From GCA-2732755 sp965228265 (GTDB lineage: Bacteria > Planctomycetota > Phycisphaerae > Phycisphaerales > UBA1924): a stretch of DNA of 64,000 nucleotides. Positions 34,250 to 44,068 of the stretch are shown here, piece after piece (position 1 is the first letter of the stretch; every line of letters begins with the position of its first letter). The stretch covers positions 2,046,001-2,110,000 of the forward strand of contig OZ245804.1 in NCBI GenBank assembly GCA_965228265.1, read 5' to 3'. The notes beneath the pieces are model-generated. The model had not been told where the DNA came from. It saw nothing but the letters and a program-made list of their open reading frames with translations, and did not search any database. A program made the translations under genes and the position numbers.

Positions 34250-34754
34250 GTCGCAGTCCAGACGCCGAGAAGCCATTCTGAAGATCCTCGAGCACGGCCC
34301 GGTCGAGAGCCAGGACTCGCTGATGAAGTCGCTGGCTTCGTTCGGGATCCGGGCGAGCCAGGCCACACTTTCGCGGGATCTGCGGGAGATGGGGATCGTC
34401 AAGAGCGCGATGGGCTACATCCATGAGCCGTCGTATCTCTATCTGCCGACGCCCTCGGCTCGTCTTGCCGACACGCTCCAGAGGGACGTTTTCGAGATCA
34501 AGGTCGCCCATTCGCTGGTCGTGCTCCGCACAAGGCCCGGCGCGGCTCAGGCGGTGGGGGCGGTGTTCGACGCCCATCTGCCGCCGGGCGTCGCGGGGAC
34601 GCTCGCCGGCGACGACACGATCTTCCTCGCGGTCGATCTCAACGCCGACATCCAAGGTGTTGCCAACGAGATGCGAGAGCTCGCGGGTCTGGCCGACAAC
34701 GAACCGGAGGTCGAATCCGAGGGCGCTGATGAGAGCGAGGAAGTGACCTCATGA
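34248..34754 (+). CDS. argR: Arginine repressor ArgR
   Basis: An arginine-responsive hexameric repressor of 168 residues. The N-terminal winged helix contains SQATLSRDLREMGIVK, matching the family's recognition helix. The C-terminal oligomerisation and arginine-binding domain contains FDAHLPPGVAGTLAGDDTIFLAVD; its GTxxGDDTI motif includes the arginine-binding Asp pair. The last 20 residues are an acidic tail (EPEVESEGADESEE) not normally present. The ATG at 34248 lies inside the second ARG box, and no Shine-Dalgarno exists, which fits a leaderless transcript. The stop overlaps the argC start, so the repressor leads its own operon. Confidence 0.93.
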   Translation: MSQSRRREAILKILEHGPVESQDSLMKSLASFGIRASQATLSRDLREMGIVKSAMGYIHEPSYLYLPTPSARLADTLQRDVFEIKVAHSLVVLRTRPGAAQAVGAVFDAHLPPGVAGTLAGDDTIFLAVDLNADIQGVANEMRELAGLADNEPEVESEGADESEEVTS

Positions 34755-35773
34755 CACGCGTCGCCCTCGTCGGTGTGGGCGGCTACACGGGTCAGGAATC
34801 GCTCCGGCTCGTGCTCGGTCACCCGCGCCTCGAACTCGCAGGCCTCTTTGGTTCACCCGACACCGCGGGCAAGCCGTTGGAGGAAGTGGTCCCGTCGTTT
34901 CGCGGCGTGACGCAGCAGACCATCGGCGAGACATCGGCGAAGTCGATCGCTGAGACGGGCGCCGAGGTTGCGATCCTCGCAACGCCTCACGAACTGAGCA
35001 TGCGCCTGGCGCCGGAGCTTCTCGGCGCGGGTGTCAAGGTCTTCGATCTCTCGGGCGCGTTTCGACTGAGCGATCCGAGTCTGTATCCGACGTACTACGG
35101 CTTTACACACGAGACCGCCGACCTGATCTGCTCCGCGGCGTATGGCCTCCCCGAGCTCTACGCGACCGAGATCAGAGAGGCCAGGCTCATCACGCTGCCG
35201 GGTTGCTACGCGACCTCGGTGATTCTGCCGGTGACGCCGTTGGTGCGTGAGGGTGTGCTGGATGCGGACAGACCCGTCGTGGTGGACGCGACGTCGGGTG
35301 TCAGTGGTGCCGGTCGCAAAGCGAGCACGCGGACCAGTTTTTGCGAGGTGAGTCAGTCGCCCTACGGCGTGGGCTTTCACAGGCACACGCCCGAGATGTC
35401 GCAGTACACGGGCGCGGATGTTGTCTTTACGCCGCACCTCGGGCCGTATGAGCGTGGGATTCTGTCGACGATCCATGCGGATCTCCAGCCGGGCGTGACA
35501 CGGGAACAAGTGGTACAGGCGCTCGAAAAGGTGTATGGCGATCAGCCATTTGTGCGGGTCCTGCCGAGCGGAGAATGGCCGACCGTAAAGGGTGTTGAGC
35601 GCACGAATATGATCGATATCGGTGTGCACGTGGATGAACGCCGGCACCACATGATCCTGATCAGCGCGATCGACAACCTCCTCAAGGGAGCCTCGGGTCA
35701 GGGCATTCAGGCGATCAATGCGCACTTCGGTTGGTATCAGCGGCTCGGGCTCATGCCGGGAGGTGAGGCGTGA
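34751..35773 (+). CDS. argC: N-acetyl-gamma-glutamyl-phosphate reductase
   Basis: Reduces N-acetyl-glutamyl phosphate to the semialdehyde with NADPH, third step of arginine synthesis. It is 340 residues. Motifs: the NADP GxGGYTGQE near the start, LPGCYAT with the catalytic Cys, SGVSGAGRKAS, HRHTPEM with a conserved His, and LLKGASGQGIQ at the end. Length and order match the long ArgC type. The ATG at 34751 overlaps the argR stop by 4 bases and the stop overlaps the argB GTG, so all three are coupled. Confidence 0.96.
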   Translation: MTRVALVGVGGYTGQESLRLVLGHPRLELAGLFGSPDTAGKPLEEVVPSFRGVTQQTIGETSAKSIAETGAEVAILATPHELSMRLAPELLGAGVKVFDLSGAFRLSDPSLYPTYYGFTHETADLICSAAYGLPELYATEIREARLITLPGCYATSVILPVTPLVREGVLDADRPVVVDATSGVSGAGRKASTRTSFCEVSQSPYGVGFHRHTPEMSQYTGADVVFTPHLGPYERGILSTIHADLQPGVTREQVVQALEKVYGDQPFVRVLPSGEWPTVKGVERTNMIDIGVHVDERRHHMILISAIDNLLKGASGQGIQAINAHFGWYQRLGLMPGGEA

Positions 35774-36558
35774 GCACGGTTGTTCTCAAAGTCAGCGGCA
35801 AGGCGATCGATGAGCCGGCGCACTCGGTGGCGTTGTGGCAGGCGGTGAAATCGGCGGCGTCGAATACTCGCGTCGTCATCGTTCACGGCGGCGGCAAGCA
35901 GGTCGATGCGCTCCTCAACCGTCTCGATGAACCGATCGATCGCATCGACGGCATCCGTCTGACCCCGCCCGCGCAGATGGGGCTGATCGCGGGGGTGCTG
36001 GCCGGCGAGGTGAACCTGACGCTCGTTGGCGCGCTCCAGAAGCAGGGCGTCGGCGCGGTCGGGCTGAGTCTTGGATCGTCGGGTGTGCTGCGCACAAAGG
36101 TGGATCCGCGGTTCGCTGAGGCTGGCGGTCGTGTCGGGCTGGCGGAGACGGGCGAGGCGCCGCTCGTGGAGCTCATGGTGTCCAGCGGGTACGTCCCGGT
36201 GATCAGCTCGATCGGTCTGGACGCAGAGGGCGGCCTGTTGAACGTCAACGCGGACGACGCGGCGGGCAGTCTCGCTTCGTCGCTGCGGGCTTCGACGCTC
36301 GTGTTTGTTTCGGATGTCTCGGGTGTGACGGACGCTTCGGGCAACGTCATCGAGCGCATCGCCGCCGACGAGGTTGAGCGGTTGATCGCCGATGGCGTAG
36401 TGACGGGCGGGATGGCAGCCAAGCTGCGGGCCGCGGCTTTGATCGTCAGTGAGTCGCACACCGAGATCGTGATTACCAGCGCCGAGCAGGCTGCGCTCTG
36501 GCTCGGCAATCAGCCTTGCAGTTGTACGAGGCTTGTTCCCGCGGAGGTGTCGGCATGA
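35770..36558 (+). CDS. argB: Acetylglutamate kinase
   Basis: Phosphorylates N-acetylglutamate with ATP. It is 262 residues. Motifs: KVSGK (phosphate-binding Lys), VVIVHGGGKQVD, the substrate-loop DGIRLTPPAQMGLIAGVLAGEVN, and SSIGLDAEGGLLNVNADDAA. The late VSDVSGVTDASG and GGMAAKLRAA with the conserved Lys complete the fold. The GTG start at 35770 overlaps the argC stop (GTGA). Feedback-inhibition type (N-terminal helix) cannot be judged; the extra N-helix of arginine-sensitive forms is absent. Confidence 0.95.
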   Translation: MSTVVLKVSGKAIDEPAHSVALWQAVKSAASNTRVVIVHGGGKQVDALLNRLDEPIDRIDGIRLTPPAQMGLIAGVLAGEVNLTLVGALQKQGVGAVGLSLGSSGVLRTKVDPRFAEAGGRVGLAETGEAPLVELMVSSGYVPVISSIGLDAEGGLLNVNADDAAGSLASSLRASTLVFVSDVSGVTDASGNVIERIAADEVERLIADGVVTGGMAAKLRAAALIVSESHTEIVITSAEQAALWLGNQPCSCTRLVPAEVSA

Positions 36559-37523
36559 CGACCGGAGCGACTTCACCCCTGGCCTCGCTCGCCGGATCGC
36601 ATCTGTTGTCGATCACAGATCTCGATCGTGATCAGATTCTGGCGATCGTGGAGAACGCGATCGCGATCAAGAAGCACCCGCCGACCGATGCGCCGCTGGG
36701 CGGGTTGAGCGCGGCCCTGATCTTCGAGAAGCCGAGCCTGCGGACGCGCGTCAGCTTCGAGGTCGGGCTTTTCCGTCTCGGCGGGCAGGGCGTGTATCTC
36801 GATCACAGCGCGAGCCCGATCGGTCAGCGCGAGAGTGTGAAGGATCTGGCGGGGTATCTGCAGCGGACGGTGCAGGCGATCGTGGCGCGGGTCAACAGCC
36901 ATGCCGTGCTGAGAGCGCTCGCGTCCGCATCGAGTGTCCCGGTGATCAATGCGCTGAGCGATCTCGAGCACCCGTGCCAGGCGCTCGCGGATCTGGTGAC
37001 CATCCGCGAGCATGCGGGCAGGCTCGAGGGGGTGCGTCTTGCGTACGTGGGTGATGGCAACAACGTGTGCCATTCGCTCATGCTTGCCGGGGCGGCTGTG
37101 GGCATGCATGTGACGGTGGTGACGCCCAAGGGGCGTGAGCCCAGGAACGAGTTTGTGAGCGCCGCTGTTCGTCTGGCCGAGCAGGCCGGCACGGAGATCG
37201 AGATCACCAACGATCCGGACGCCGTTGAGAACAGGGATGTGGTGTACACCGACACATGGGCGTCGATGGGTGAGCCCGAGCTGACGCCTGAGAAGGCTGC
37301 GGCATTCGAGCCGTATCGTGTGACGCCCGCGATGATGTCAAGGGCGGGCGGTGGTGCGGTCTTCATGCACTGCATGCCCGCGCACCGGGGTGAAGAGGTC
37401 GACGCAGAGGTCATCGATGGCCCTTCGAGCGTCGTGTACGATCAGGCAGAGAACAGGCAATACGCACAGAACGCGCTCATGCTGGCGCTGATGGGCCCGC
37501 GCACCGGGTCGACGGAGGAGTAA
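36555..37523 (+). CDS. argF: Ornithine carbamoyltransferase
   Basis: Makes citrulline from ornithine and carbamoyl phosphate. It is 322 residues. The carbamoyl-phosphate loop reads FEKPSLRTRVSFE, a Ser-Leu variant of the usual STRTR, as seen in many non-proteobacterial enzymes. HPCQALADL, YVGDGNNVCHSLM (ornithine side), DTWASMGE and HCMPAHRGEEV (catalytic HCxP loop with Met) are present. The ATG at 36555 overlaps the argB stop (ATGA); the stop and argG start overlap as TAATG. No argD or argJ gene is in the cluster. Confidence 0.95.
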   Translation: MTTGATSPLASLAGSHLLSITDLDRDQILAIVENAIAIKKHPPTDAPLGGLSAALIFEKPSLRTRVSFEVGLFRLGGQGVYLDHSASPIGQRESVKDLAGYLQRTVQAIVARVNSHAVLRALASASSVPVINALSDLEHPCQALADLVTIREHAGRLEGVRLAYVGDGNNVCHSLMLAGAAVGMHVTVVTPKGREPRNEFVSAAVRLAEQAGTEIEITNDPDAVENRDVVYTDTWASMGEPELTPEKAAAFEPYRVTPAMMSRAGGGAVFMHCMPAHRGEEVDAEVIDGPSSVVYDQAENRQYAQNALMLALMGPRTGSTEE

Positions 37524-38734
37524 TGGCAAACAAGGTCGTGCTCGCGTACTCGGGTGGTCTTGATACCTCGGCGATCATCCCCTGGCTCCGCAAGGAGAAG
37601 GGGTGCGAGGTCGTCGCGTACGTCGCCAACGTCGGTCAGGGTGATGAGGAACTCGTCGGCATCGAGGAGAAAGCGAAGAACAGCGGGGCCATCGATTGCA
37701 TCGTCGATGACCTGCGCGACGCGTTTGTCACCGACTACATCTGGCCCATGCTTAAGTCCGCCGCGGTGTACGAGGGGACGTATCTGCTCGGCACATCCAT
37801 TGCGCGCCCGATCATCGCCAAGGGACAGGTCGAGGCCGCTCGCAAGGTGAATGCCGACGGCGTCGCGCACGGCTGCACGGGCAAGGGCAACGATCAGGTC
37901 CGTTTCGAGACCACGTTCGCGGCGCTGGCGCCGGATCTTGAGATCATCGCGCCCTGGCGGGAGTGGAGCTTCACCGGACGGCACGATCTGCTCCGCTACT
38001 GCCAGGAGCAGGGCGTGCCCGTGACGAGCTCGGTCGAGAAGATCTACTCGCGCGATCGCAATCTCTGGCACATCTCACACGAGGGTGGCGACATCGAGGA
38101 CCCCGCTGCTGTTCCGCCCGAGGACGCGTGGATGCTCACGGTCGATCCGGTGAACGCGCCGAATGATCCGCAGACCGTCACCATCGGCTTCGAAGCGGGC
38201 GTGCCCGTCACGCTCGACGGCAAGAAGCTCGGGGGCGTTGAGATGATCGAGACGCTCAACACGATCGCCGGTCGTCACGGCGTTGGTCGGATCGACCTCG
38301 TCGAGAGCCGGGTTGTGGGCATGAAGTCGAGGGGGCTGTACGAGACGCCCGCGGGCACGGTGCTGTACGAGGCGCTGCGCGGGCTCGAGGATCTGACGCT
38401 CGACGCACGTTCGCGGAAGCTGCAGGCGACGCTCATGCCCGAGATGGCCGAGCTGATCTATGCCGGCAAGTGGTTCGGGCAGGCCAGGCGCGCGATCAGC
38501 GCGGCCGCCGATGTGCTGACGGCCCGTTGTACGGGTGAGGTTGCTGTGCGTCTCTACAAGGGCACGTGCAGCGTCGTGACACGCAACAGCCCGTTCAGCC
38601 TGTACAACGCGCACATCGCAAGCTTCGAGGGCAACGAGCTCTACGATCAGGCGGATGCCAAGGGCTTTATTCGACTCTTCTCGCTCACCGAGCGGCTCGC
38701 GTCGAACTTCGAGACTGGCAGGGACGCCAAGTGA
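37523..38734 (+). CDS. argG: Argininosuccinate synthase
   Basis: Joins citrulline and aspartate with ATP. The 403-residue protein starts MANKVVLAYSGGLDTS, the PP-loop, then HGCTGKGNDQVRFE, EWSFTGRHDL and IYSRDRNLWHISHEGG. These are family-specific substrate contacts. A GGAGGAG ribosome site lies just upstream of the ATG. The stop overlaps argH's GTG start. Normal length. Confidence 0.97.
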   Translation: MANKVVLAYSGGLDTSAIIPWLRKEKGCEVVAYVANVGQGDEELVGIEEKAKNSGAIDCIVDDLRDAFVTDYIWPMLKSAAVYEGTYLLGTSIARPIIAKGQVEAARKVNADGVAHGCTGKGNDQVRFETTFAALAPDLEIIAPWREWSFTGRHDLLRYCQEQGVPVTSSVEKIYSRDRNLWHISHEGGDIEDPAAVPPEDAWMLTVDPVNAPNDPQTVTIGFEAGVPVTLDGKKLGGVEMIETLNTIAGRHGVGRIDLVESRVVGMKSRGLYETPAGTVLYEALRGLEDLTLDARSRKLQATLMPEMAELIYAGKWFGQARRAISAAADVLTARCTGEVAVRLYKGTCSVVTRNSPFSLYNAHIASFEGNELYDQADAKGFIRLFSLTERLASNFETGRDAK

Positions 38735-40125
38735 GTGCCGGGGGCGGCATGTGGGGCGGGCGCTACGAGGGTGCCGGTCCCGATGAGCTCTTTCGTGCGG
38801 CCAACGACTCGCTGCCGATCGACTGGCGGATTGTGCAGCAGGACATCCGCGGCTCGATCGCGTGGGCCGGTGCGTTGTGCGCGTGCGGCGTGCTGACGAC
38901 AAGTGAGCATGGTCAGCTTGTGGATGCACTCGAGGCGCTGAGCGAGGAAGCCAAAGCGATCCCGCATCCGCCCGTCGAGTCTGGTGCTGAGGATGTGCAC
39001 ACATGGGTGGAGCAGAAACTGGTTGAGAAGCTCGGGAGTCTCGGCAAAAAGCTCCACACGGGACGTAGCCGAAACGACCAGGTCGCCACGGACTTTCGCC
39101 TGTGGACGCGCGACGCGGTGGGCGAGATCCGGCGTGTGACCGTGGCGGTAGCCAGAGCCCTTGCCGAGAAAGCTGAAGCGCATCACGGCGACGCGTTCCC
39201 GGCGTACACGCACCTTCAGCCTGCACAGCCCGTGCCGTTCGGGCATTGGTGCCTGGCGTATGTCGAGATGCTCGAGCGTGATGTGCTTCGGCTCGATGGG
39301 GCTTTGTCGCGCATCAATATCAGCCCGCTGGGTTCGGGCGCTTTGGCGGGAACGGGTTACGCGATCGATCGCGAGGCCCTCGCCAAGGAGCTCGGGTTTG
39401 CGTCGGCTTCACGAAACAGTCTCGACGCGGTTTCGGACCGTGACTTTGCGGTCGAGACGCTCTCGGTGCTCTCGCAGCTCGCGGTGCATCTGTCGAGGCT
39501 CGCCGAGGATCTGATCGTGTACACCTCGGACGAGTTCCGGCTCATTCGGCTCGACGATGGTGTGACGAGCGGGTCGAGTCTGATGCCACAGAAACGGAAC
39601 CCGGATTCGCTCGAGGTGATCCGCGGCGCGTGCGGCACGATCATCGGGGCGCAGGTGTCGCTGCTGGTCACAATGAAGGGCCTGCCCCTGGCGTACAACA
39701 AGGACATGCAGTTCGACAAGAAGCCGGTGTTCGAGTCGGTCGATCTGGCGCTCGTGGTGCTTCGGCTTGCCGAGCGGACGATCTCAGGGATGACGCTGAA
39801 CACCGGGCGCGCGGAGGAGCGAGCCGGCGCGGGGTACGCGAACGCGACAGATGTCGCGGACCTGCTTGTTGGGGCCGGTGTGCCGTTCCGTGAGGCGCAC
39901 GACCGAGTTGGGCAGCTCGTCCGCAGGGCAGAGAAACGCGGCTCACCGATTGAGTCGCTCGATGAGAAAGATCTCGCCGAGCTCGTTCCTGAAGTCGATG
40001 TTGCTTCGATCCGCAAGCTGACGGTGGAGAATGTGCTCTCTCGGCGCAGCGCAAAGGGCGGCTCGTCCCCGGCGTGTGTGCTCGCCGAGGCCAAGGCCGC
40101 CCTGTTGCGACTCGAAAGCTTGTGA
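38731..40125 (+). CDS. argH: Argininosuccinate lyase
   Basis: Splits argininosuccinate to arginine and fumarate, the last step. It is 464 residues. Motifs: MWGGRY start, HTGRSRNDQVATDFRLW, THLQPAQPVPFGHW, and the superfamily signature GSSLMPQKRNPDSLE, which carries the catalytic Ser loop. The GTG start at 38731 overlaps the argG stop by 4 bases. The longer open frame upstream is inside argG. The operon ends here, 10 bases before a converging gene; no hairpin terminator is visible. Confidence 0.96.
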   Translation: MSAGGGMWGGRYEGAGPDELFRAANDSLPIDWRIVQQDIRGSIAWAGALCACGVLTTSEHGQLVDALEALSEEAKAIPHPPVESGAEDVHTWVEQKLVEKLGSLGKKLHTGRSRNDQVATDFRLWTRDAVGEIRRVTVAVARALAEKAEAHHGDAFPAYTHLQPAQPVPFGHWCLAYVEMLERDVLRLDGALSRINISPLGSGALAGTGYAIDREALAKELGFASASRNSLDAVSDRDFAVETLSVLSQLAVHLSRLAEDLIVYTSDEFRLIRLDDGVTSGSSLMPQKRNPDSLEVIRGACGTIIGAQVSLLVTMKGLPLAYNKDMQFDKKPVFESVDLALVVLRLAERTISGMTLNTGRAEERAGAGYANATDVADLLVGAGVPFREAHDRVGQLVRRAEKRGSPIESLDEKDLAELVPEVDVASIRKLTVENVLSRRSAKGGSSPACVLAEAKAALLRLESL

Positions 40126-40134
40126 GAATCGGCT

Positions 40135-40974
40135 TTATCGACGGCGGCGCATCGCGGCGATGCCACCGAGACCGATGAGTGCCGTGGTTGCGGGCGCGGG
40201 GACGATCTCAACGGTCAGGTCGAGCGTCATGGGGCTCCCGCCTTCGTTCGTGCCGAAGACCGGGAACGCGCCCTGACCGGTTTGATCGGCAGGGTGGAGG
40301 CTCGTGACCGAAAGACTCACGATGCCATCGTTGAGCGCGTGCTGGAGGTAGCTCACCACGTCGGGGTTGCTCAGATCGAGCGTGAACTCGACGAGCTGGC
40401 CCGAACCGGTGACGGTGGTGCCGGGGGTTTCGCCGATGATGTTGCCGACGGCAAAAGGCGTGGGCGTGAAGCCGTCGCGGATGTTGTTGGAGACGTCTCG
40501 GAGCGAGCCGCCGGCGTTGTCGGTGGCGTACGCGTTGCGGATGTCCTCGCTGGTGGGGTCACCGAAGCCGTAGGTGAAGTCGTCGCCGTAGGCGAACGCG
40601 TTGAGACCGTTGCGGAAGCCCGTGCCGAAGAGGTCGATCGAGCTGCCCTCGTTGTAGACGTTGTCGTAGCTGAACGCGCCGCCGGTGACGGTCGCGGTGG
40701 CGACGGCCGAGGTGATGACGTAGTTGCCAGCGCCCTGGCCCGGGGCGATCTGCGTGGCGGTGACAAAGCTGTTCAGGAACTGCGCATCGCGGTCATCGAA
40801 CATGCCGGGGACGAAGCCCGAGCTGAAGGTGGAGGCGGCGGTGCGCTCACCGGGTGTGAAGTTGAAGGGGTAGTTCCAGCGGTCGAAATTGGGGGAAGCA
40901 AAGCTGGCGTTGGTCTGCGCCGAGCTCGCGGCGGCGATCACGCAGCCGGTCGCGGCAAGGATCAGTCTGGTCAT
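40135..40974 (-). CDS. PEP-CTERM sorting domain protein
   Basis: A 279-residue exported protein. The signal peptide MTRLILAATGCVIAAASSAQ is followed by an about 230-residue beta-rich, Ser/Thr/Asn/Gly-rich domain (GNYVITSAVATATVTGGAFSYDN). The C-terminus VPAPATTALIGLGGIAAMRRRR is a PEP-CTERM-type sorting signal: PxP motif, hydrophobic helix, basic end. Such proteins are cut and anchored by an exosortase, and none is seen in the window. The ATG at 40974 follows GGAGA; a TTG further upstream is less likely. It converges on argH with 9 bases between. Confidence 0.85.
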   Translation of the reverse strand: MTRLILAATGCVIAAASSAQTNASFASPNFDRWNYPFNFTPGERTAASTFSSGFVPGMFDDRDAQFLNSFVTATQIAPGQGAGNYVITSAVATATVTGGAFSYDNVYNEGSSIDLFGTGFRNGLNAFAYGDDFTYGFGDPTSEDIRNAYATDNAGGSLRDVSNNIRDGFTPTPFAVGNIIGETPGTTVTGSGQLVEFTLDLSNPDVVSYLQHALNDGIVSLSVTSLHPADQTGQGAFPVFGTNEGGSPMTLDLTVEIVPAPATTALIGLGGIAAMRRRR

Positions 40975-41125
40975 CTCTCTCTCCAAGGGCCGCCGAGAGC
41001 CGATTCTCTCGACGTGTGATCAAGGTATAGACGTATTGAGACTGAGTCTCAATCGCAATGGAAAGAGATTTTGAGGCCCGCAGGGGGTGCTACGCTTCGC
41101 ACCACGGGTTTCAGGAGCCGGGACA

Positions 41126-42484
41126 ATGGATCTGCTCGAAGAGTTGCAATGGCGAGGGATGCTCCACCAGGGAACCGATCTGGAGGGGCTCAAGGCCCAT
41201 CTGGCGGATCCAAGCTCTGCTCCTCGCAGGATTTACGCGGGTTTCGATCCGACGGCTGACAGCCTGACGATCGGGAATCTGGTCCCGATCATGCTCCTCA
41301 AGCACGTTCAGCGGGCCGGGCATACGCCGATCGTGGTGATGGGCGGCGGGACCGGGCTGATCGGGGATCCCTCGGGGAAATCGGCCGAGCGGCAATTGAT
41401 GACCACCGAGACCGTGGCGCGGCACATCGCCAAGCAGCGCCCGATCTTCTCGAACATCCTGGGCGATGACGTCACGATCCTGAACAACGCCGACTGGCTC
41501 GCCAACCTGGGCTACCTCGAGGCGCTTCGAGATATCGGCAAGTTCTTCAGCGTCAACATGATGATCCAGAAGGACAGCGTCCGGAGCCGACTCGAGGATC
41601 GCGACCACGGCATCAGCTACACCGAGTTCAGCTACATGATCCTGCAGGCGTACGACTTCGCCTACCTCTTCGAGAAGAAGGGGGTCACCGTCCAGTGCGG
41701 CGGGAGCGATCAGTTCGGCAACATCGTGACGGGCGCGGACCTCATCCGGCGCATGGTCGCCGTCGACATCGGTGTGAATGCGTACTCCGACACAAGGGGG
41801 CCGAACGAGGAACTGCTCGACGAGGCGCGCAAGGTCAGCTCGGGCGACACCAAGGTCTCGTTCGGTTTTACGGCACCGCTGGTGACCAAGGCCGACGGGA
41901 CGAAGTTCGGCAAGACCGAGTCCGGAGCCGTCTGGCTGACGGCCGAGCGCACAAGCCCGTACGCGTACTACCAGTTCTGGCTCAACACGTCGGACGCGGA
42001 TGTGGGACGATTCCTGCGCACCTTTACGCTGCTGGACCGGGCCGAGATCGAGCGGCTCGACGGTGAAGTGGCAAGCAACCCCGGCAAACGCGAGGCGCAG
42101 AAGACCCTTGCGTACGAGGCGACGAAGCTGCTGCACGGCGAGGCGGAGGCAGAGGCTGCGGTGAAGGCGTCGCAGGCGCTTTTCTCGGGGGATATCTCGT
42201 CGCTGCCAGAGGAAACGCTGCGTCAGGTGCTGGCCGATGTGCCTTCGAGTGAGCGCAGCCGAAGCGAGATCGAATCGGGCGTGGATCTTGTCGAGTTGCT
42301 CGTCGAGCTCGGTCTGGCTTCGAGCAAGCGGCAGTCGCGCGAGTTCATCCAGGCGGGCTCGGTGAGCATCAACGGCCTGAAGATCGGGCCTGATGCCAAG
42401 CTGACTGGCCAGAACCTGCTCCACGGCAAGCTGATCGCAATCCGTCGGGGCAAGAAAAACTGGCACCTGACGATCTGGAAGTAA
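41126..42484 (+). CDS. tyrS: Tyrosyl-tRNA synthetase
   Basis: Charges tRNA-Tyr with tyrosine. It is 452 residues. Class I features: YAGFDPTADSLTIGNLVPI (HIGH-like region with 'TIGN'), QCGGSDQFGNI, and the KMSKS equivalent DGTKFGKTESGAVWL. A C-terminal S4 RNA-binding domain is at about 360-430 (ASSKRQSREFIQAGSVSINGLKI). The ATG at 41126 with an adjacent GGAGCC fits the family N-terminus MDLLEELQWRGM. It is a stand-alone gene. Confidence 0.97.
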   Translation: MDLLEELQWRGMLHQGTDLEGLKAHLADPSSAPRRIYAGFDPTADSLTIGNLVPIMLLKHVQRAGHTPIVVMGGGTGLIGDPSGKSAERQLMTTETVARHIAKQRPIFSNILGDDVTILNNADWLANLGYLEALRDIGKFFSVNMMIQKDSVRSRLEDRDHGISYTEFSYMILQAYDFAYLFEKKGVTVQCGGSDQFGNIVTGADLIRRMVAVDIGVNAYSDTRGPNEELLDEARKVSSGDTKVSFGFTAPLVTKADGTKFGKTESGAVWLTAERTSPYAYYQFWLNTSDADVGRFLRTFTLLDRAEIERLDGEVASNPGKREAQKTLAYEATKLLHGEAEAEAAVKASQALFSGDISSLPEETLRQVLADVPSSERSRSEIESGVDLVELLVELGLASSKRQSREFIQAGSVSINGLKIGPDAKLTGQNLLHGKLIAIRRGKKNWHLTIWK

Positions 42485-42508
42485 TTGTCTGCGCTTCGTC
42501 AGTCGGGT

Positions 42509-43507
42509 TCAGGCCCGGCTCAGGATGTCCAGGATCGTGCTGGGTGATTCCGGATGCCCGGTGCGGGCGCTCAGGAGGCCGGCTTGAGCCATCGCCAGCG
42601 TGGCGTTCATATGGATCGGCTGGCCACGCAAGCCGGGAGTGAGCGAGGCGACGATCGAGTCGGCGATGAGTGTGGCTTCGAGCGTGACCGGGTCTTTCGT
42701 ATCGGTCATCTGCGAGTCGTCGAGGATCTGTCCCTCAGGCGACATCCAACGCACGCGGTGGTCGCTCGCGTCGATGACGCCCTTCGGGCCGATGAGCGTG
42801 ATCGCGCGCGACCAGCCCGGGGAGGAGTCGCTTGCCATGATGGAAGCGCACTTGCCCCCGGGGAAGCGGATATTGGCGGTCATGTGACCGGAAAGGCCTC
42901 GGAGTGTGTCGGGCGTGGGCTCGGCGCTGACATGGGCCGCGTCGATCGTCTCGGGCGTGCCGAGCAGGGTGACGAGCAGCTCGCAGATCCCAAAGAGTCT
43001 TGCGCCGAGCGAGCCCGCGGCCTTGGTACAGAGTACACGCACCCCGACCGACTCGATCTCACCGAACTGGCTGAGAAGTTCGGTGATGCCCGCGTACGCC
43101 GAGCTGCGTCGTGCGAGGGGGACGAAGGAGATCCGCTCGCGCACGGTGTCGGCCGCGTCGCGCCAGGCGGGGCTGCTCAGGTGCAGGGCGGCCGCGGGGA
43201 TCGGTTCGAGCGAGAGCACATGGATACCCCGCTCGGCCGCGTCGATGACGGACTCGAGCACGCTTGTGTCGTTCTCGGGTGTGATGCCGGACTGGTCGGC
43301 GATGAAGACGATGCCCGCGGATGTGGAGGAAAGCAGGGCGCGCAGATCTGGCGTCGGCTCGGCTTCGAGAGACTCGGCGACGCCTCGGCCATCGGGGCTG
43401 GCGGCCTCGATGATCTCGAGCCCCGCCTGCTCGGCGATCGCCTGGACGAGTGATACCTGGTCGCTCCGCAACCAGCACGAAACCAGGTTTTCGCTGCCGC
43501 CGTCCAT
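42509..43507 (-). CDS. Gfo/Idh/MocA-like protein
   Basis: A 332-residue protein whose overall plan (N-terminal dinucleotide-fold half, C-terminal sheet half) resembles the Gfo/Idh/MocA oxidoreductase superfamily: SAGIVFIADQSG, HVLSLEPIPAAALHL, then FGEIESVGVRVLCT. The usual GxGxxG cofactor loop and the EKP motif are not recognisable, so cofactor binding and activity are uncertain. It converges on tyrS with a 24-base gap and is divergent from the RNase P RNA gene. It is probably a diverged dehydrogenase-like or regulatory protein. Confidence 0.5.
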   Translation of the reverse strand: MDGGSENLVSCWLRSDQVSLVQAIAEQAGLEIIEAASPDGRGVAESLEAEPTPDLRALLSSTSAGIVFIADQSGITPENDTSVLESVIDAAERGIHVLSLEPIPAAALHLSSPAWRDAADTVRERISFVPLARRSSAYAGITELLSQFGEIESVGVRVLCTKAAGSLGARLFGICELLVTLLGTPETIDAAHVSAEPTPDTLRGLSGHMTANIRFPGGKCASIMASDSSPGWSRAITLIGPKGVIDASDHRVRWMSPEGQILDDSQMTDTKDPVTLEATLIADSIVASLTPGLRGQPIHMNATLAMAQAGLLSARTGHPESPSTILDILSRA

Positions 43508-43561
43508 GGAGCCGGATCATACCGCGAACGTGCGAGGTTCGGTCGGCGTACGATTGGGCGG

Positions 43562-44003
<442 letters not shown>

Positions 44004-44011
44004 ACGCGAAC

Positions 44012-44047
44012 GCGGGCCCCTGGGAGAACCAGGGGCCCGCGGCCATT
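44012..44047 (+). terminator. Rho-independent terminator of rnpB
   Basis: GCGGGCCCCTGG (44012-44023) pairs perfectly with CCAGGGGCCCGC (44029-44040) across a GAGAA loop, followed by GGCCATTTT. It sits just past the rnpB 3' end. Confidence 0.9.
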
Positions 44048-44068
44048 TTCATGCGTTGTGATCGACGA

